Positions 37,761-47,827 of a stretch of 64,000 bases of DNA are shown here, piece after piece. The number at the start of each line of letters is the position of its first letter. The first letter of the stretch is position 1. The notes beneath the pieces were generated by a model. The model saw nothing but the letters and a program-made list of their open reading frames with translations. It was not told the origin of the DNA and searched no databases. Origin of the DNA: an uncultured Bacteroidales bacterium (GTDB taxonomy: Bacteria > Bacteroidota > Bacteroidia > Bacteroidales > Paludibacteraceae); the NCBI GenBank assembly GCA_946403215.1, contig CAMIZG010000002.1, positions 48,990 through 112,989 on the forward strand, given 5' to 3'. The position numbers and the translations under genes are program-made.

Positions 37761-38927
37761 ATGGCTTCCAACTTCATCGACTACGTCAAGATATACTGCC
37801 GCTCGGGCAAGGGCGGTGCGGGGAGTCTGCATTTCCACCGAGCCAAGTACGTTCCCAAAGGGGGCCCCGATGGCGGTGATGGTGGTCGTGGCGGGCATAT
37901 TATTCTGCGCGGCAACCGCAACCTATGGACACTGCTGCACCTGAAGTACCAGAAGCATATTCAGGCTACGGATGGTGGCAAGGGTGGCGAGAGCCGTTCT
38001 TTTGGCAAGGATGGTGAGGACAGGATTATTGAGGTGCCCTGTGGTACGGTCGTTTATGATGGCGAAACGGGCGAGTGGCTGACTGAGATCAAGGAGCATG
38101 GCGAGCAAGTAATTCTGCTCAAGGGGGGGCGTGGTGGACTGGGTAACTGGCATTTCCGCACGGCTACCAACCAGGCGCCCCGTTATGCGCAGCCGGGTGA
38201 GCCTGCGCAGGAGCGCACGGTGATTATGCAGATTAAGGTGCTGGCAGATGTAGGTTTGGTGGGCTTCCCCAATGCCGGCAAATCGACGCTACTGAGTGTA
38301 GTGTCGGCTGCCAAACCCGAGATAGCCGACTATCCGTTCACTACCTTGACACCGCAGTTAGGTATTGTGTCCTACAGGGATGACCGATCGTTCTGTATGG
38401 CTGATATACCGGGAATCATCGAAGGTGCGGCCGAAGGTAAAGGATTAGGGCTGCGGTTCTTGCGGCATATAGAGCGCAATGCAGTGCTGCTGTTCATGGT
38501 GCCGGCGTGCACGGAGGATCCGAAGCATGAGTATGAAGTGCTGTTAGGTGAGTTGGAGAAGTATAACCCGCAGTTGCTGAGCAAGGCACGTATTTTAGCC
38601 GTGAGCAAGTCGGATACGATGCCGGAGGACGAGGTGCAGAAGATTGTAGCCAAGCTAGGTGACGACTACGATATCCCCGTGGTGGCGTTTTCGTCGGTAA
38701 CCGGACAGGGGCTGAGTGAACTCAAGGACGTGCTCTGGGATGAACTGAGTAAGGAGCAGAACCAGGTGATCGAGATATCGCACTCGCCGCTGGATATAGA
38801 GCGTGTAGAGCGTCAGGAAGCTGAGGCAGGCAATGAGCAGAACGACGAACCACACACCATATACCTCAACGAGGTGGAGGAAGAGTGGGATTTGGACAAA
38901 TACAAAGGTATCGGCTGGGATGCCTAA
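37761..38927 (+). CDS. obg: GTPase Obg
   Basis: MASNFIDYVKIYCRSGKGGAGSLHFHRAKYVPKGGPDGGDGGRGG; LVGFPNAGKSTLLSVVSAAKPEIADYPFTTLTPQLG. Confidence 0.96.
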   Translation: MASNFIDYVKIYCRSGKGGAGSLHFHRAKYVPKGGPDGGDGGRGGHIILRGNRNLWTLLHLKYQKHIQATDGGKGGESRSFGKDGEDRIIEVPCGTVVYDGETGEWLTEIKEHGEQVILLKGGRGGLGNWHFRTATNQAPRYAQPGEPAQERTVIMQIKVLADVGLVGFPNAGKSTLLSVVSAAKPEIADYPFTTLTPQLGIVSYRDDRSFCMADIPGIIEGAAEGKGLGLRFLRHIERNAVLLFMVPACTEDPKHEYEVLLGELEKYNPQLLSKARILAVSKSDTMPEDEVQKIVAKLGDDYDIPVVAFSSVTGQGLSELKDVLWDELSKEQNQVIEISHSPLDIERVERQEAEAGNEQNDEPHTIYLNEVEEEWDLDKYKGIGWDA

Positions 38928-38936
38928 CAGTCTGCT

Positions 38937-38971
38937 GCCATAAGCCGTTAGTCATTAGTCAAAAAGCCAAC
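38937..38971 (+). repeat. Intergenic heptanucleotide repeat upstream of the ClC gene
   Basis: gccataa gccgtta gtcatta gtcaaaa agccaac. Confidence 0.7.
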
Positions 38972-40720
38972 ATGATCAAGTGGTTGGAGCAACATATTCC
39001 GCAGAAGCAGTTGGTGCTGCTGTTGAGCTTGATGGTGGGCGTATTGTCCGCCATGGCGGCGTATGTGCTTAAGTTGTTCATCCATCTCATTCAGTACGTG
39101 ATTAACAGCTATCTGATAGTGGGTGAGCATTGGTGGTGGCTGATCGTTTGCCCGATGATTGGTATTGCTTTGGCTGCGTTGTTCGTCAAGTATGTGGTGC
39201 GCGACGATATATCTCACGGCATAACCAAAATCCTGTACGCCATCTCTCAACGTAAGTCGATCATTAAGCCACATAACACATGGTCGAGCCTCATAGGCAG
39301 TGGTCTGACGATCGGTTTTGGCGGTTCAGTAGGTGCAGAGGCTCCTATCGTGCTGACCGGTGCGGCTATCGGTTCTAATTTGGCAAAGCTGTTCCACCTC
39401 GACCAGAAGACGATGATGCTCATGATTGGTTGTGGTGCTGCGGGGGCAATAGGCGGCATTTTCAAGGCACCTATTGCAGGCTTGGTGTTCACGCTTGAGG
39501 TGCTGATGATGGATATAACGATGAATTCCATAGCGCCGCTATTGATCTCATCGGTCACGGCTACGGCTATAGCGTACTTTACTACAGGCTTCACGCCCAT
39601 GTTCGAACTTACCACTATTGAGTCGTTCACCCTGCGGCGTATACCTTGGTATCTATTGCTGGGTGCGGTGTGCGGCTTTGTGTCGCTGTACTTCACGCGT
39701 GGAATGAACTACCTCGAGCAACGCTTCAAGAGGCTGAAGAATATGTGGGTGAAGATCGTTCTTGGCGGTTCGGTGCTTGGGGCGCTAGTCTATCTGTTCC
39801 CGCCTCTATATGGCGAGGGCTACGACACTATCCTACAGCTCTTTAGCGACAACCCTCAGGCGGGGCTTGAGTATAGTCCGCTGGCGCGGCTCGGTGAGGG
39901 CACATGGGTTATTATTGCTTACTTCTCACTCGTGCTGCTGCTCAAGATCGTTGCCTCGGTCGCGACCAACGGCGGTGGCGGTGTAGGCGGAATATTTGCT
40001 CCCTCGCTGTTCATGGGTGCCTTGACGGGCTTTCTGTGCGCTTACCTGCTCAAGTTGGTGGGCATCAATGTTCCGGTAGTTAATTTCACGTTGGTGGGTA
40101 TGTCCGGACTCATGTCGGGTGTGATGCATGCGCCGCTGACGGGTATCTTCCTCATAGCCGAGCTCACGGGTGGCTATCACCTCTTGATGCCGCTGATGAT
40201 TGTTGCTGTGGTATCGTACCTGACGATCATGCTCTTCGAGCCTCATAGCTTGTATGCCATGCGTCTGGCTCAGAAGGGCGAACTGCTCACACACAACAAG
40301 GACCGTTCTGTGCTCACGCTGCTCAAGATGGATAATGTGCTGGAGACCGACCTACGTACCGTCTCGCCCGAGATGACCCTGGGACAGCTCGTCAAGGTCA
40401 TTGCCGACAGCAAGCGTAACCTCTTCCCCGTGGTGGATGACCGAGGCGAACTGCAGGGTATACTCCTGCTTGATGAGGTCAGAAACATCATGTTCCAACC
40501 CCGGCTGTACAACCGTTTCACCGTAGCGCAGTTGATGAACTACCCACAGGCCGTGCTGCGTCGTGATATGCCTATGGAACGTGTCATGGAGCTCTTCGAG
40601 GACACCGGGGCGTGGAACTTGCCGGTGGTGGATGAGCACAACAAGTACCTGGGCTTTGTATCCAAATCGAAGATATTCAACTCCTATCGTCATGTGCTTG
40701 TGCACTTCTCCGACGAGTAG
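38972..40720 (+). CDS. ClC-type chloride channel/antiporter with C-terminal CBS pair
   Basis: SGLTIGFGGSVGAEAPIVLTGAAIGSNL; GGGGVGGIFAPSLFMGALTG; C-terminal CBS domains. Confidence 0.93.
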   Translation: MIKWLEQHIPQKQLVLLLSLMVGVLSAMAAYVLKLFIHLIQYVINSYLIVGEHWWWLIVCPMIGIALAALFVKYVVRDDISHGITKILYAISQRKSIIKPHNTWSSLIGSGLTIGFGGSVGAEAPIVLTGAAIGSNLAKLFHLDQKTMMLMIGCGAAGAIGGIFKAPIAGLVFTLEVLMMDITMNSIAPLLISSVTATAIAYFTTGFTPMFELTTIESFTLRRIPWYLLLGAVCGFVSLYFTRGMNYLEQRFKRLKNMWVKIVLGGSVLGALVYLFPPLYGEGYDTILQLFSDNPQAGLEYSPLARLGEGTWVIIAYFSLVLLLKIVASVATNGGGGVGGIFAPSLFMGALTGFLCAYLLKLVGINVPVVNFTLVGMSGLMSGVMHAPLTGIFLIAELTGGYHLLMPLMIVAVVSYLTIMLFEPHSLYAMRLAQKGELLTHNKDRSVLTLLKMDNVLETDLRTVSPEMTLGQLVKVIADSKRNLFPVVDDRGELQGILLLDEVRNIMFQPRLYNRFTVAQLMNYPQAVLRRDMPMERVMELFEDTGAWNLPVVDEHNKYLGFVSKSKIFNSYRHVLVHFSDE

Positions 40721-40732
40721 TCATTACTTCCT

Positions 40733-41428
40733 ATGCAGCCATCTGACTCGCATACTATGCTCTTGCAACCTATTGCTTATGCACACAACGGGTTCACCGA
40801 TAAGTTCGGCATCCCTCGTCAGGTGCCGGAGCACACCTGTCTGCGCACCCGCATCGTGTTCTGCCCCGCCTACCGCAACAACGATGCTATCCGCGGCATT
40901 GAGCAGTTCAGCCATCTGTGGCTCGTCTGGGGCTTCCATGAGGCTGTCCGAGGCTCCCAACACAATGCGACTGTTCGTCCGCCACGCCTGGGCGGCAATA
41001 CACGTGTGGGCGTGTTCGCCTCGCGTTCGCCATACCGTCCCAACCCGCTGGGCTTGACCTCTGTCAGATTGGTCGGCGTGGAGCATACGCCGCACGAGGG
41101 CGCCGTGCTTGTTGTGGAAGGCGCAGATATGCTTGATGGCACACCAATATATGATATCAAGCCCTACGTGCGATATGCCGACTGCCATGCGGACAGCCGG
41201 GATGGGTTTGTTGATACCACGCCGCGCCGGTTGCTAAAGGTGGTGTGGCCTGAGTCGCACCCCATGCAACTGCCTATGGATGAACTGCAGGAGGTGCTGG
41301 AGCAAGACCCGCGTCCGGCGTACCACTCCGATCCCGAGCGCGTCTATGGCCTGGACTATGCTGACTGGAATATTCATTTCCGCGTCTGTGATGACATGCT
41401 GTTCATCACTGACATACGTCGCATATGA
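40733..41428 (+). CDS. trmO: tRNA (N6-threonylcarbamoyladenosine(37)-N6)-methyltransferase TrmO
   Basis: TKFGIPRQ-like FTDKFGIPRQVPEH; FSHLWLVWGFHE; FASRSPYRPNPLGLTSVRL. Confidence 0.92.
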   Translation: MQPSDSHTMLLQPIAYAHNGFTDKFGIPRQVPEHTCLRTRIVFCPAYRNNDAIRGIEQFSHLWLVWGFHEAVRGSQHNATVRPPRLGGNTRVGVFASRSPYRPNPLGLTSVRLVGVEHTPHEGAVLVVEGADMLDGTPIYDIKPYVRYADCHADSRDGFVDTTPRRLLKVVWPESHPMQLPMDELQEVLEQDPRPAYHSDPERVYGLDYADWNIHFRVCDDMLFITDIRRI

Positions 41429-41452
41429 TTGTATCCCATAAGTGCGCATAAA

Positions 41453-41490
41453 AATCCTCCGCCTATCGTTTGAGATAGATGCGGAGGATT
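41453..41490 (+). terminator. Bidirectional terminator between trmO and murE
   Basis: AATCCTCCGC...GCGGAGGATT with inner CTATC/GATAG. Confidence 0.85.
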
Positions 41491-41529
41491 ATTCTTGCTG
41501 TTCAGTAGCGACGCTTAGGGTACGCGGGA

Positions 41530-42984
41530 TCAGATGTATTTGCGCACTTGTTCGTGGTCGTCGAAATGATGCTTAACGCCCTTGATTATCTGGTAATCTT
41601 CATGCCCCTTGCCTGCGATGAGGATTACATCGTTCAGTTGGGCGAGTGTGCAGGCGGTCTGGATGGCAGTTGCACGATCCTCGATAACGAGGGTGCTCCG
41701 CAACTCATCTTCGGTCAGGCCATCAGTCATATCCTTTAGGATGTCCTTGGGCTCCTCGTCACGCGGGTTGTCGGAGGTGAGAATGAGTTGCTCACTGCCG
41801 CGTTTGGCAATCTGCGCCATCATCGGGCGTTTGCCTTTGTCGCGGTTACCACCGCAGCCTACTACGGTTATGAGTTTGGCGCTTTCTTTCTTTATCTCGC
41901 GGATGGTGCGGATGACATTATCCACGGCATCGGGTGTATGGGCGTAGTCAACGATGGCTGTCCAGCCTCTAGGTGAGCGGATGGTCTCAAAGCGGCCATT
42001 CACAGGTTTCAATGCGCTGAGTACGCGTAGCACCTCGAGTCGGTCGAAGCCCAGGCAGAGTGCAGCGCTATAGATACAGAGCAGGTTAGACACATTGAAT
42101 CGCCCTACGAGTGGCACGAACACCTCCTGACCATCGATGCTGAGCAGCATACCGTCAAAGCCCTCTTCGAGGATCTTGCCGCGGTGGTCGGCCATGGTCT
42201 GGGTGGAGTAGGTATAGACACGTGCGCAGGTGTTCTGTGTCATGACGAGTCCGTTCTTGTCGTCTGCATTGGTAACTGCAAAAGTACTCTTGGCGAGACC
42301 ATCAAACAGGCGCTTCTTGGTGTCACGGTAGTTGTCGAAGGTCTTGTGGTAATCAATATGGTCACGCGTCAGATTGGTGAACAGCGCGCCGTTGAATTGA
42401 AGTCCGGCTATACGCTCTTGCGCAATCGAGTGGCTACTGACCTCCATGAAGGCGTACTCGCATCCGGCATCCACCATCTGTGCCAGCAGGGCATTGAGCG
42501 CGAGTGCGTCGGGCGTGGTGTGCGTCGAAGGGAAAGCCTGCCCATCGACATAATAGACGACGGTGGATAGCAATCCTGCCTTGTGCCCCATGGCGCGCGT
42601 CATCTCGTAAAGCAGGGTGGCGATGGTTGTCTTGCCGTTGGTGCCGGTTACTCCGACAAGCGTGAGCTTCTCGCTGGGGCGGTCGTACCACTGATGTGCC
42701 AGGCGGCCGAGAGCCTCCTCGGAGTTCTTGACAAGCACGTATGTAAGGCTCTCCTGCGGCTGCTGTGGCAGGTAGTCTGGGTTGTCGAGCACGATGACGC
42801 GTGCCCCCTGGTCGATGCATGACGGAATGAATGTGTGACCGTCCACTGCTGTGCCGGCTTGGGCTACAAAGAGGTCACCGGGCTCAATCTTGCGGGAATC
42901 GAACTGGATAGCATGAATGTCAGTGTCCGTACGTCCAATGATGCGTAGCGGCTCAATGGCTGATAATAGATCCGATAATATCAT
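41530..42984 (-). CDS. murE: UDP-MurNAc-tripeptide synthetase
   Basis: VTGTNGKTTIATLLYEM; STVVYYVDGQAFPSTHTTPDAL; DNPRDEEPKDIL. Confidence 0.95.
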   Translation of the reverse strand: MILSDLLSAIEPLRIIGRTDTDIHAIQFDSRKIEPGDLFVAQAGTAVDGHTFIPSCIDQGARVIVLDNPDYLPQQPQESLTYVLVKNSEEALGRLAHQWYDRPSEKLTLVGVTGTNGKTTIATLLYEMTRAMGHKAGLLSTVVYYVDGQAFPSTHTTPDALALNALLAQMVDAGCEYAFMEVSSHSIAQERIAGLQFNGALFTNLTRDHIDYHKTFDNYRDTKKRLFDGLAKSTFAVTNADDKNGLVMTQNTCARVYTYSTQTMADHRGKILEEGFDGMLLSIDGQEVFVPLVGRFNVSNLLCIYSAALCLGFDRLEVLRVLSALKPVNGRFETIRSPRGWTAIVDYAHTPDAVDNVIRTIREIKKESAKLITVVGCGGNRDKGKRPMMAQIAKRGSEQLILTSDNPRDEEPKDILKDMTDGLTEDELRSTLVIEDRATAIQTACTLAQLNDVILIAGKGHEDYQIIKGVKHHFDDHEQVRKYI

Positions 42985-42986
42985 AA

Positions 42987-44822
42987 TTATTTCCTTTTTT
43001 CGTATACTAATGAGTCTCCTTGGATAATATAATATCCGGAATAGACAATGGCTTTCTCCGCGATTTGACGAACGACCGAGCCGCAGTCCAAACCGGCATC
43101 GTACGCGCCGTAGTTCTTCGGGAACTCTACCATACAGATACAGGAGTATTGGGGTTTATCCTCGGGGAAGTAGCCAACAAATGTCATTCGGTGTTCACGC
43201 GACTGGTATTTTCCGTTGCGGAACAACTGAGCAGTACCTGTCTTACCGGCTATTGGCGCGAGTTTTGACTGCGCTTTTGGTGTTCCCCATGGCAAGCGGG
43301 ATGCCGTACCGAGCTTATTGTCCCATACTACGTCATGCAGGCCAGCTTGAACATCCTTGAGCGTGCTGCGTCGGCACATGCTGCTCTTCAGCGTCTCAGT
43401 ATCGAATTTGCGAATTACTTCCTCGCCATCCATGATGCGCTCAACCAAGTATGGCCGTATCATCTTGCCGTCGTTGGCTATACCGTTGTAGAACGTGAGG
43501 ATCTGCAGGGGCGTGAGCTCAACCGAATAGCCGTACGCCATACGCGACAGGGTCACGGCATCCTTAGGCACGTCAATGCGCGGCTTTTGTGCACCCGGAA
43601 TCTCGGAATAGACGCTGTCTCGGATGCCCATACTTTGAAGTTTGTCAACAAACTTGGCTGCTTTCTTGTCGTAACTCTGTAGAATCATCTTGGCGAAGGC
43701 GATGTTCGACGACACGGCCAGTGCGCTGCGCAGGGTGAGCACGGTGTCGAACTTATGGGCGTCGGTGTGCGTGGCGTTCAGATACTTCCAACCGGCCTTA
43801 TAGATCTCAAAACTATCGGTAAGGTTAACCTTGCCATCGTCGAGTGCCGCCATCATTGAGATGGTCTTGAAGGTTGAGCCTGGCTCAACGCGTGTAACGG
43901 CGTGGTTGGCTTTTTCGCTATAGGTGCCGTCGGTGTTGCGGTCGAGGTTACAGATGGCGCGTATCTTGCCGCTGTGGGTTTCCATGAGGATGCAGCAGCC
44001 CCAGTCAGCCTGTGTGCGCTCCAGGCAACCTCGTAGGGCGGTCTCGGTTATATCAAGCAGGTTGGCATCGAGGGTGGTGACTATGTCATAGCCATTGACA
44101 GCCTCGCGCACCGGCACGAACTCCCAGCGTCCGCCCATGCGCTCGCGTAGCGACAGTCCGTCAATGCCATGCAGGTCGTTTTCGAAGGTCTTCTCCAGAC
44201 CGGAGTTGCCCTTACCGCTACTGAGGATATTGCCAATGGTGCGTGAGGCGAGTGAGCCGAATGGTTTCTTGCGTTGTGGCTTGCTCTCGAACCATATACC
44301 CGATTGGTAGTAACCGCGTCGGAAGAGCGGCAGATGTTCAATCTCGCGTTTCTGGATGAACGATACGCGGTGGGGGCAAAGCTTGAGGTAACTGCCGTTT
44401 TCGCGCTGCTGGCCGCTTGCGGTTTTGCCGTTCTTGGTGCGGAAGGATCGGGTAATCATCTGCTTGTATTCGCCAGCCGACTTTTCGGGCAGGATACGGC
44501 TCAGACCGATGGATATGCTGTCGATATATCGATAAAACAGCGTATCGCCTCCCTGATGCAACGCAGGCACGCGAGTATCCATATAAACGTAGTAGCCCGG
44601 AATACTGCTGGCGAGTAGACGCCCCTCGCAGTCGAGAATATTACCTCGCTGCGGGTCGATGATCTTTTCCACGGGCTTGGTGGGCGTGTTGCCGCCAAGC
44701 AGGGCATCGCGCTGGAACCATTGTATGCGGACTATATACACCAATACCGCCGCAAAGCCTGCCGCGATAAGCAGAAACACCAGCGCGAAGCGGAAGATAG
44801 TATTTTGTCGGTTGTCAGGCAT
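42987..44822 (-). CDS. ftsI: Peptidoglycan transpeptidase (class B PBP, FtsI-like), no PASTA domain visible
   Basis: EPGSTFKT (SxxK), VSSNIAF (SSN), GKTGTAQL (KTG); position in dcw block. Confidence 0.92.
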   Translation of the reverse strand: MPDNRQNTIFRFALVFLLIAAGFAAVLVYIVRIQWFQRDALLGGNTPTKPVEKIIDPQRGNILDCEGRLLASSIPGYYVYMDTRVPALHQGGDTLFYRYIDSISIGLSRILPEKSAGEYKQMITRSFRTKNGKTASGQQRENGSYLKLCPHRVSFIQKREIEHLPLFRRGYYQSGIWFESKPQRKKPFGSLASRTIGNILSSGKGNSGLEKTFENDLHGIDGLSLRERMGGRWEFVPVREAVNGYDIVTTLDANLLDITETALRGCLERTQADWGCCILMETHSGKIRAICNLDRNTDGTYSEKANHAVTRVEPGSTFKTISMMAALDDGKVNLTDSFEIYKAGWKYLNATHTDAHKFDTVLTLRSALAVSSNIAFAKMILQSYDKKAAKFVDKLQSMGIRDSVYSEIPGAQKPRIDVPKDAVTLSRMAYGYSVELTPLQILTFYNGIANDGKMIRPYLVERIMDGEEVIRKFDTETLKSSMCRRSTLKDVQAGLHDVVWDNKLGTASRLPWGTPKAQSKLAPIAGKTGTAQLFRNGKYQSREHRMTFVGYFPEDKPQYSCICMVEFPKNYGAYDAGLDCGSVVRQIAEKAIVYSGYYIIQGDSLVYEKRK

Positions 44823-44826
44823 GAGG

Positions 44827-45144
44827 CTATTTGATAACGATGACAGGTGTGTTGGCTTCGCGGAGTTTGCTGCCGTTGTCCTTTAGTTGGCGTGCAATGG
44901 CTGACTGCCGAGTGCTATTGACCAGTTCCGAACTGATGGTCAGTTCCTCGTTTCGGGCATCCTGCAACTCCTTCTTCAGCGCGCCGATACGCACGTACTG
45001 CCACTCGGACACGAACCCCATCAGTATGCTGATGAAGATATAAAAGCCGATGAGCGCCAGTAAGCGGTAGTGGCGGGATATACGTTCGCTGCGGAAGATA
45101 TCTCCGTTCAAGATCTGTTGTAGTATGCTGAGGCGTTTGTCCAT
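44827..45144 (-). CDS. FtsL-like cell-division protein
   Basis: Single TM plus coiled coil, between rsmH and ftsI. Confidence 0.72.
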   Translation of the reverse strand: MDKRLSILQQILNGDIFRSERISRHYRLLALIGFYIFISILMGFVSEWQYVRIGALKKELQDARNEELTISSELVNSTRQSAIARQLKDNGSKLREANTPVIVIK

Positions 45145-45156
45145 ACGATTGGTTGT

Positions 45157-46074
45157 TTAGCAGCCAAGGTCGGCTGTCGTTTTTTCTGCTACGCGTAGTT
45201 TGGCGGAGCGTGCGCGAGGGTTGCGTGCGACCTCGTCGGGTGATGCGCTGCGGCCTTTCTCAATCACCTTGAATGGGGTGAGCGGGTTACCGTAGAAGTC
45301 CTTTTCTATCGTACCCTCGGTGTTGCCTGAGCGCATGAAGTTCTTGACTATGCGGTCTTCGAGCGAGTGATAGGTCAGTATAACCAATCGTCCTCCGGGT
45401 GCGAGTAGTTGCGTGCCGGCCTGTAGCAGTTCGCGCAAGGCGCCCAGTTCGTCGTTGACTTCTATACGCAGGGCTTGGAAGAGTCGCGCTGCATCCTGCT
45501 TGTCTTTGAGCCGCACGCAGTCGTGTAACTGCTGGGTGGTGAGAATAGCCTGCTTCGAGCGTTGGCTGACTATCTGCCGTGCTATAGCGCGCGAGTCGCG
45601 GAACTCGCCGTAGAGGTAGAGCACGCGTGCCAGATCTTCCTCGCTGTAGGAGTTGATGATATCCGCAGCTGTGAGTCGTTGGCGGCTGTTCATGCGCATG
45701 TCAAGCGGAGCATCGTAGCGGAACGAGAATCCGCGTTCTGGGGCATCGAAGTGATGAAAACTGACTCCTAAGTCTGCCAGAATACCATCCAACTGCGTCA
45801 CACCGTAGTAATCCATGAAGTTAGCCACATAGCGGAAATTACTGCGCACGAAGGTGAAGCGCTCGTCGTCGATGCGGTTGGCGTATGCATCCGAATCTTG
45901 GTCTATACCATACAGGTGCGAGTTTGTTCCCATGCGAGCTATGATACCCCGGCTATGTCCTCCGCCACCAAAAGTGGCATCAACGAAGTACTGTGCCTTG
46001 CCGGGGTCAATGAGCAAACCATCTAGCACTTCGCTCAACATCGCAGGAATATGATATACTACTTCTGTATCCAT
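45157..46074 (-). CDS. rsmH: 16S rRNA (cytosine(1402)-N(4))-methyltransferase
   Basis: YHIPAMLSEVLDGLLIDPGKAQYFVDATFGGGGHSRGI; LGVSFHHFDAPERGFSFRYDAPLDMRM. Confidence 0.95.
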   Translation of the reverse strand: MDTEVVYHIPAMLSEVLDGLLIDPGKAQYFVDATFGGGGHSRGIIARMGTNSHLYGIDQDSDAYANRIDDERFTFVRSNFRYVANFMDYYGVTQLDGILADLGVSFHHFDAPERGFSFRYDAPLDMRMNSRQRLTAADIINSYSEEDLARVLYLYGEFRDSRAIARQIVSQRSKQAILTTQQLHDCVRLKDKQDAARLFQALRIEVNDELGALRELLQAGTQLLAPGGRLVILTYHSLEDRIVKNFMRSGNTEGTIEKDFYGNPLTPFKVIEKGRSASPDEVARNPRARSAKLRVAEKTTADLGC

Positions 46075-46111
46075 CGCCTAAAAGCTCACATCTTTCAACT
46101 TTCAACAACAT

Positions 46112-47038
46112 CTACACCCTGAACTGCAGGGCATGGTGGATGCAGTGCACTTCGCATGGACCTAATATATTGTGAAGGATACCATCCGCCTCAAAGAGCA
46201 GATGTTCCTCCGTTTCCATGCGGATATCCTTACCCACGTAAGCGTGGATGAACGGCAGTTCGGTCAGTCGTCCGTTGAACAGGTGTGGCAGTGCCTTGAT
46301 AATCTGTATGAGGGTAGGCTTGCACACGAACATCCCATGGAACACGCCATCCTGCGGGTCGGCATCTGGGTTTTGCTTGATGCCACCGCCGGAATATGGG
46401 CCATTTCCGACGTTCATGGTGAACAGCGCCTCATCTACCAGCACCTCACCATCCACTACCAGTTGCATCGGGATTGGCTTTTGTTGTACGATAGCACCTA
46501 TTAGTCCGATCAGGTAGTTCACATGGTGCGAGCCGAGGTAGTACTTGAGTCTTTCGGCTTTCTGGCAGCAGAGGGGGTCGACGCCAAAGCCCACGGAATT
46601 GATGAAGTAGCGGTGGTGCTCAATATGGTTGCGCCAGTAAGTGACACATCCTACGTCAAGCGGATGCCCCTTGCCCGATAGGAAGCGTTCGATTGCATCG
46701 CGGTAGTTCTTGGTCAGGTTCCAGTACCGTCCCCAGTCGTTGCCTGTGCCGCGCGGCATCAGTCCAAGTTGGATCTTCCGCCGTTGCTCTGCAGTGATTT
46801 TGGCTCGCATGATACCATTGAGCGACTCGGACAGCGTGCCGTCGCCACCGATAACGAGTATCTCGTCGCAACCATAATCCTCCACCAGTTCGCGTGCCAG
46901 TTCGGTAGCATGTGCGGCGTATTTGGTTACGCGGAACTCATATGGTATATGTCGCTCGCGCAACAGATTCCACAGGTACATTCGCTGCCTGCGGTAGGCT
47001 TTCTTACCCGATTTGGGATTAATAATTACTCCAAGCAT
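46112..47038 (-). CDS. Diacylglycerol kinase family lipid kinase (YegS/BmrU-like)
   Basis: INPKSGKKAYRRQ; VIGGDGTLSESLNGIM; LMPRGTGNDWGRYWN. Confidence 0.9.
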   Translation of the reverse strand: MLGVIINPKSGKKAYRRQRMYLWNLLRERHIPYEFRVTKYAAHATELARELVEDYGCDEILVIGGDGTLSESLNGIMRAKITAEQRRKIQLGLMPRGTGNDWGRYWNLTKNYRDAIERFLSGKGHPLDVGCVTYWRNHIEHHRYFINSVGFGVDPLCCQKAERLKYYLGSHHVNYLIGLIGAIVQQKPIPMQLVVDGEVLVDEALFTMNVGNGPYSGGGIKQNPDADPQDGVFHGMFVCKPTLIQIIKALPHLFNGRLTELPFIHAYVGKDIRMETEEHLLFEADGILHNILGPCEVHCIHHALQFRV

Positions 47039-47049
47039 CTGTTCTCAAT

Positions 47050-47802
47050 TTAGTTCTTCAGTAAAGCGGCGAATTGTTCGGCTTCCTCCAATTGTTCAAT
47101 CTTCCCTACATCCATCATCTTATAGTGTTGCGGCACGTAGGCACGTATCACGCCGGTCTGCCGGCTCACAACAGACAAGTATGCATCAATGAGCGAGAAC
47201 TTCTCGCCGTCCTGTTCTCTTACTTTCCTTAGTTCGGCGAAGAACGCGGGTTCAACGATCTGCATGCCGGAGAAGGCCAACATCCTTAAGCCGCTCACCA
47301 TCAAACCTGACGGTTTTACCTCTCCGGTTGCAATATTCATCCATCCGCGTAACTCTCCTTGTTCATCAAACAGCAAGTAGCGCTGCGTCTCGCGTTCGGA
47401 TACCACGACGGTAGCTATAGGCCTCTGGCTATTGTGTGCCGCGATGAGTTGCCCGAGGTGGATGTTTGACAATATATCTACGTTGCATACTAGCACAGGT
47501 GCGTCTTCTCCGAGCAGTGGTGCTGCTTTGATTAGCCCTCCTCCTGTCTCGAGCAGTTTCTCGCGTTCGTCGCTGATCTGCACCTTGCATCCGAAGCCGT
47601 TGTTCTGTGCCAAATGGTCGATGATCTGCTCGGCGAAGTGGTGAACGTTGACCACTATATCGTTGATTCCGGTGTTGCGCAGTCGTTCGATCTGCCATTG
47701 CAGTAGCGTCTTGCCTGCCAGGGGCAGCAAGGCTTTCGGATGGCTATTGGTGAACGGCTTGAGGCGTGTGCCTAACCCTGCCGCAAAGATCATCGCTTTC
47801 AT
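47050..47802 (-). CDS. Nucleotidyltransferase (MurU/RmlA-like)
   Basis: MKAMIFAAGLGTRLKPFTNSHPKALLPLAGKTLLQWQIERL. Confidence 0.9.
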   Translation of the reverse strand: MKAMIFAAGLGTRLKPFTNSHPKALLPLAGKTLLQWQIERLRNTGINDIVVNVHHFAEQIIDHLAQNNGFGCKVQISDEREKLLETGGGLIKAAPLLGEDAPVLVCNVDILSNIHLGQLIAAHNSQRPIATVVVSERETQRYLLFDEQGELRGWMNIATGEVKPSGLMVSGLRMLAFSGMQIVEPAFFAELRKVREQDGEKFSLIDAYLSVVSRQTGVIRAYVPQHYKMMDVGKIEQLEEAEQFAALLKN

Positions 47803-47827
47803 TGTACTGATTGTTTTTGAGAGCGAG

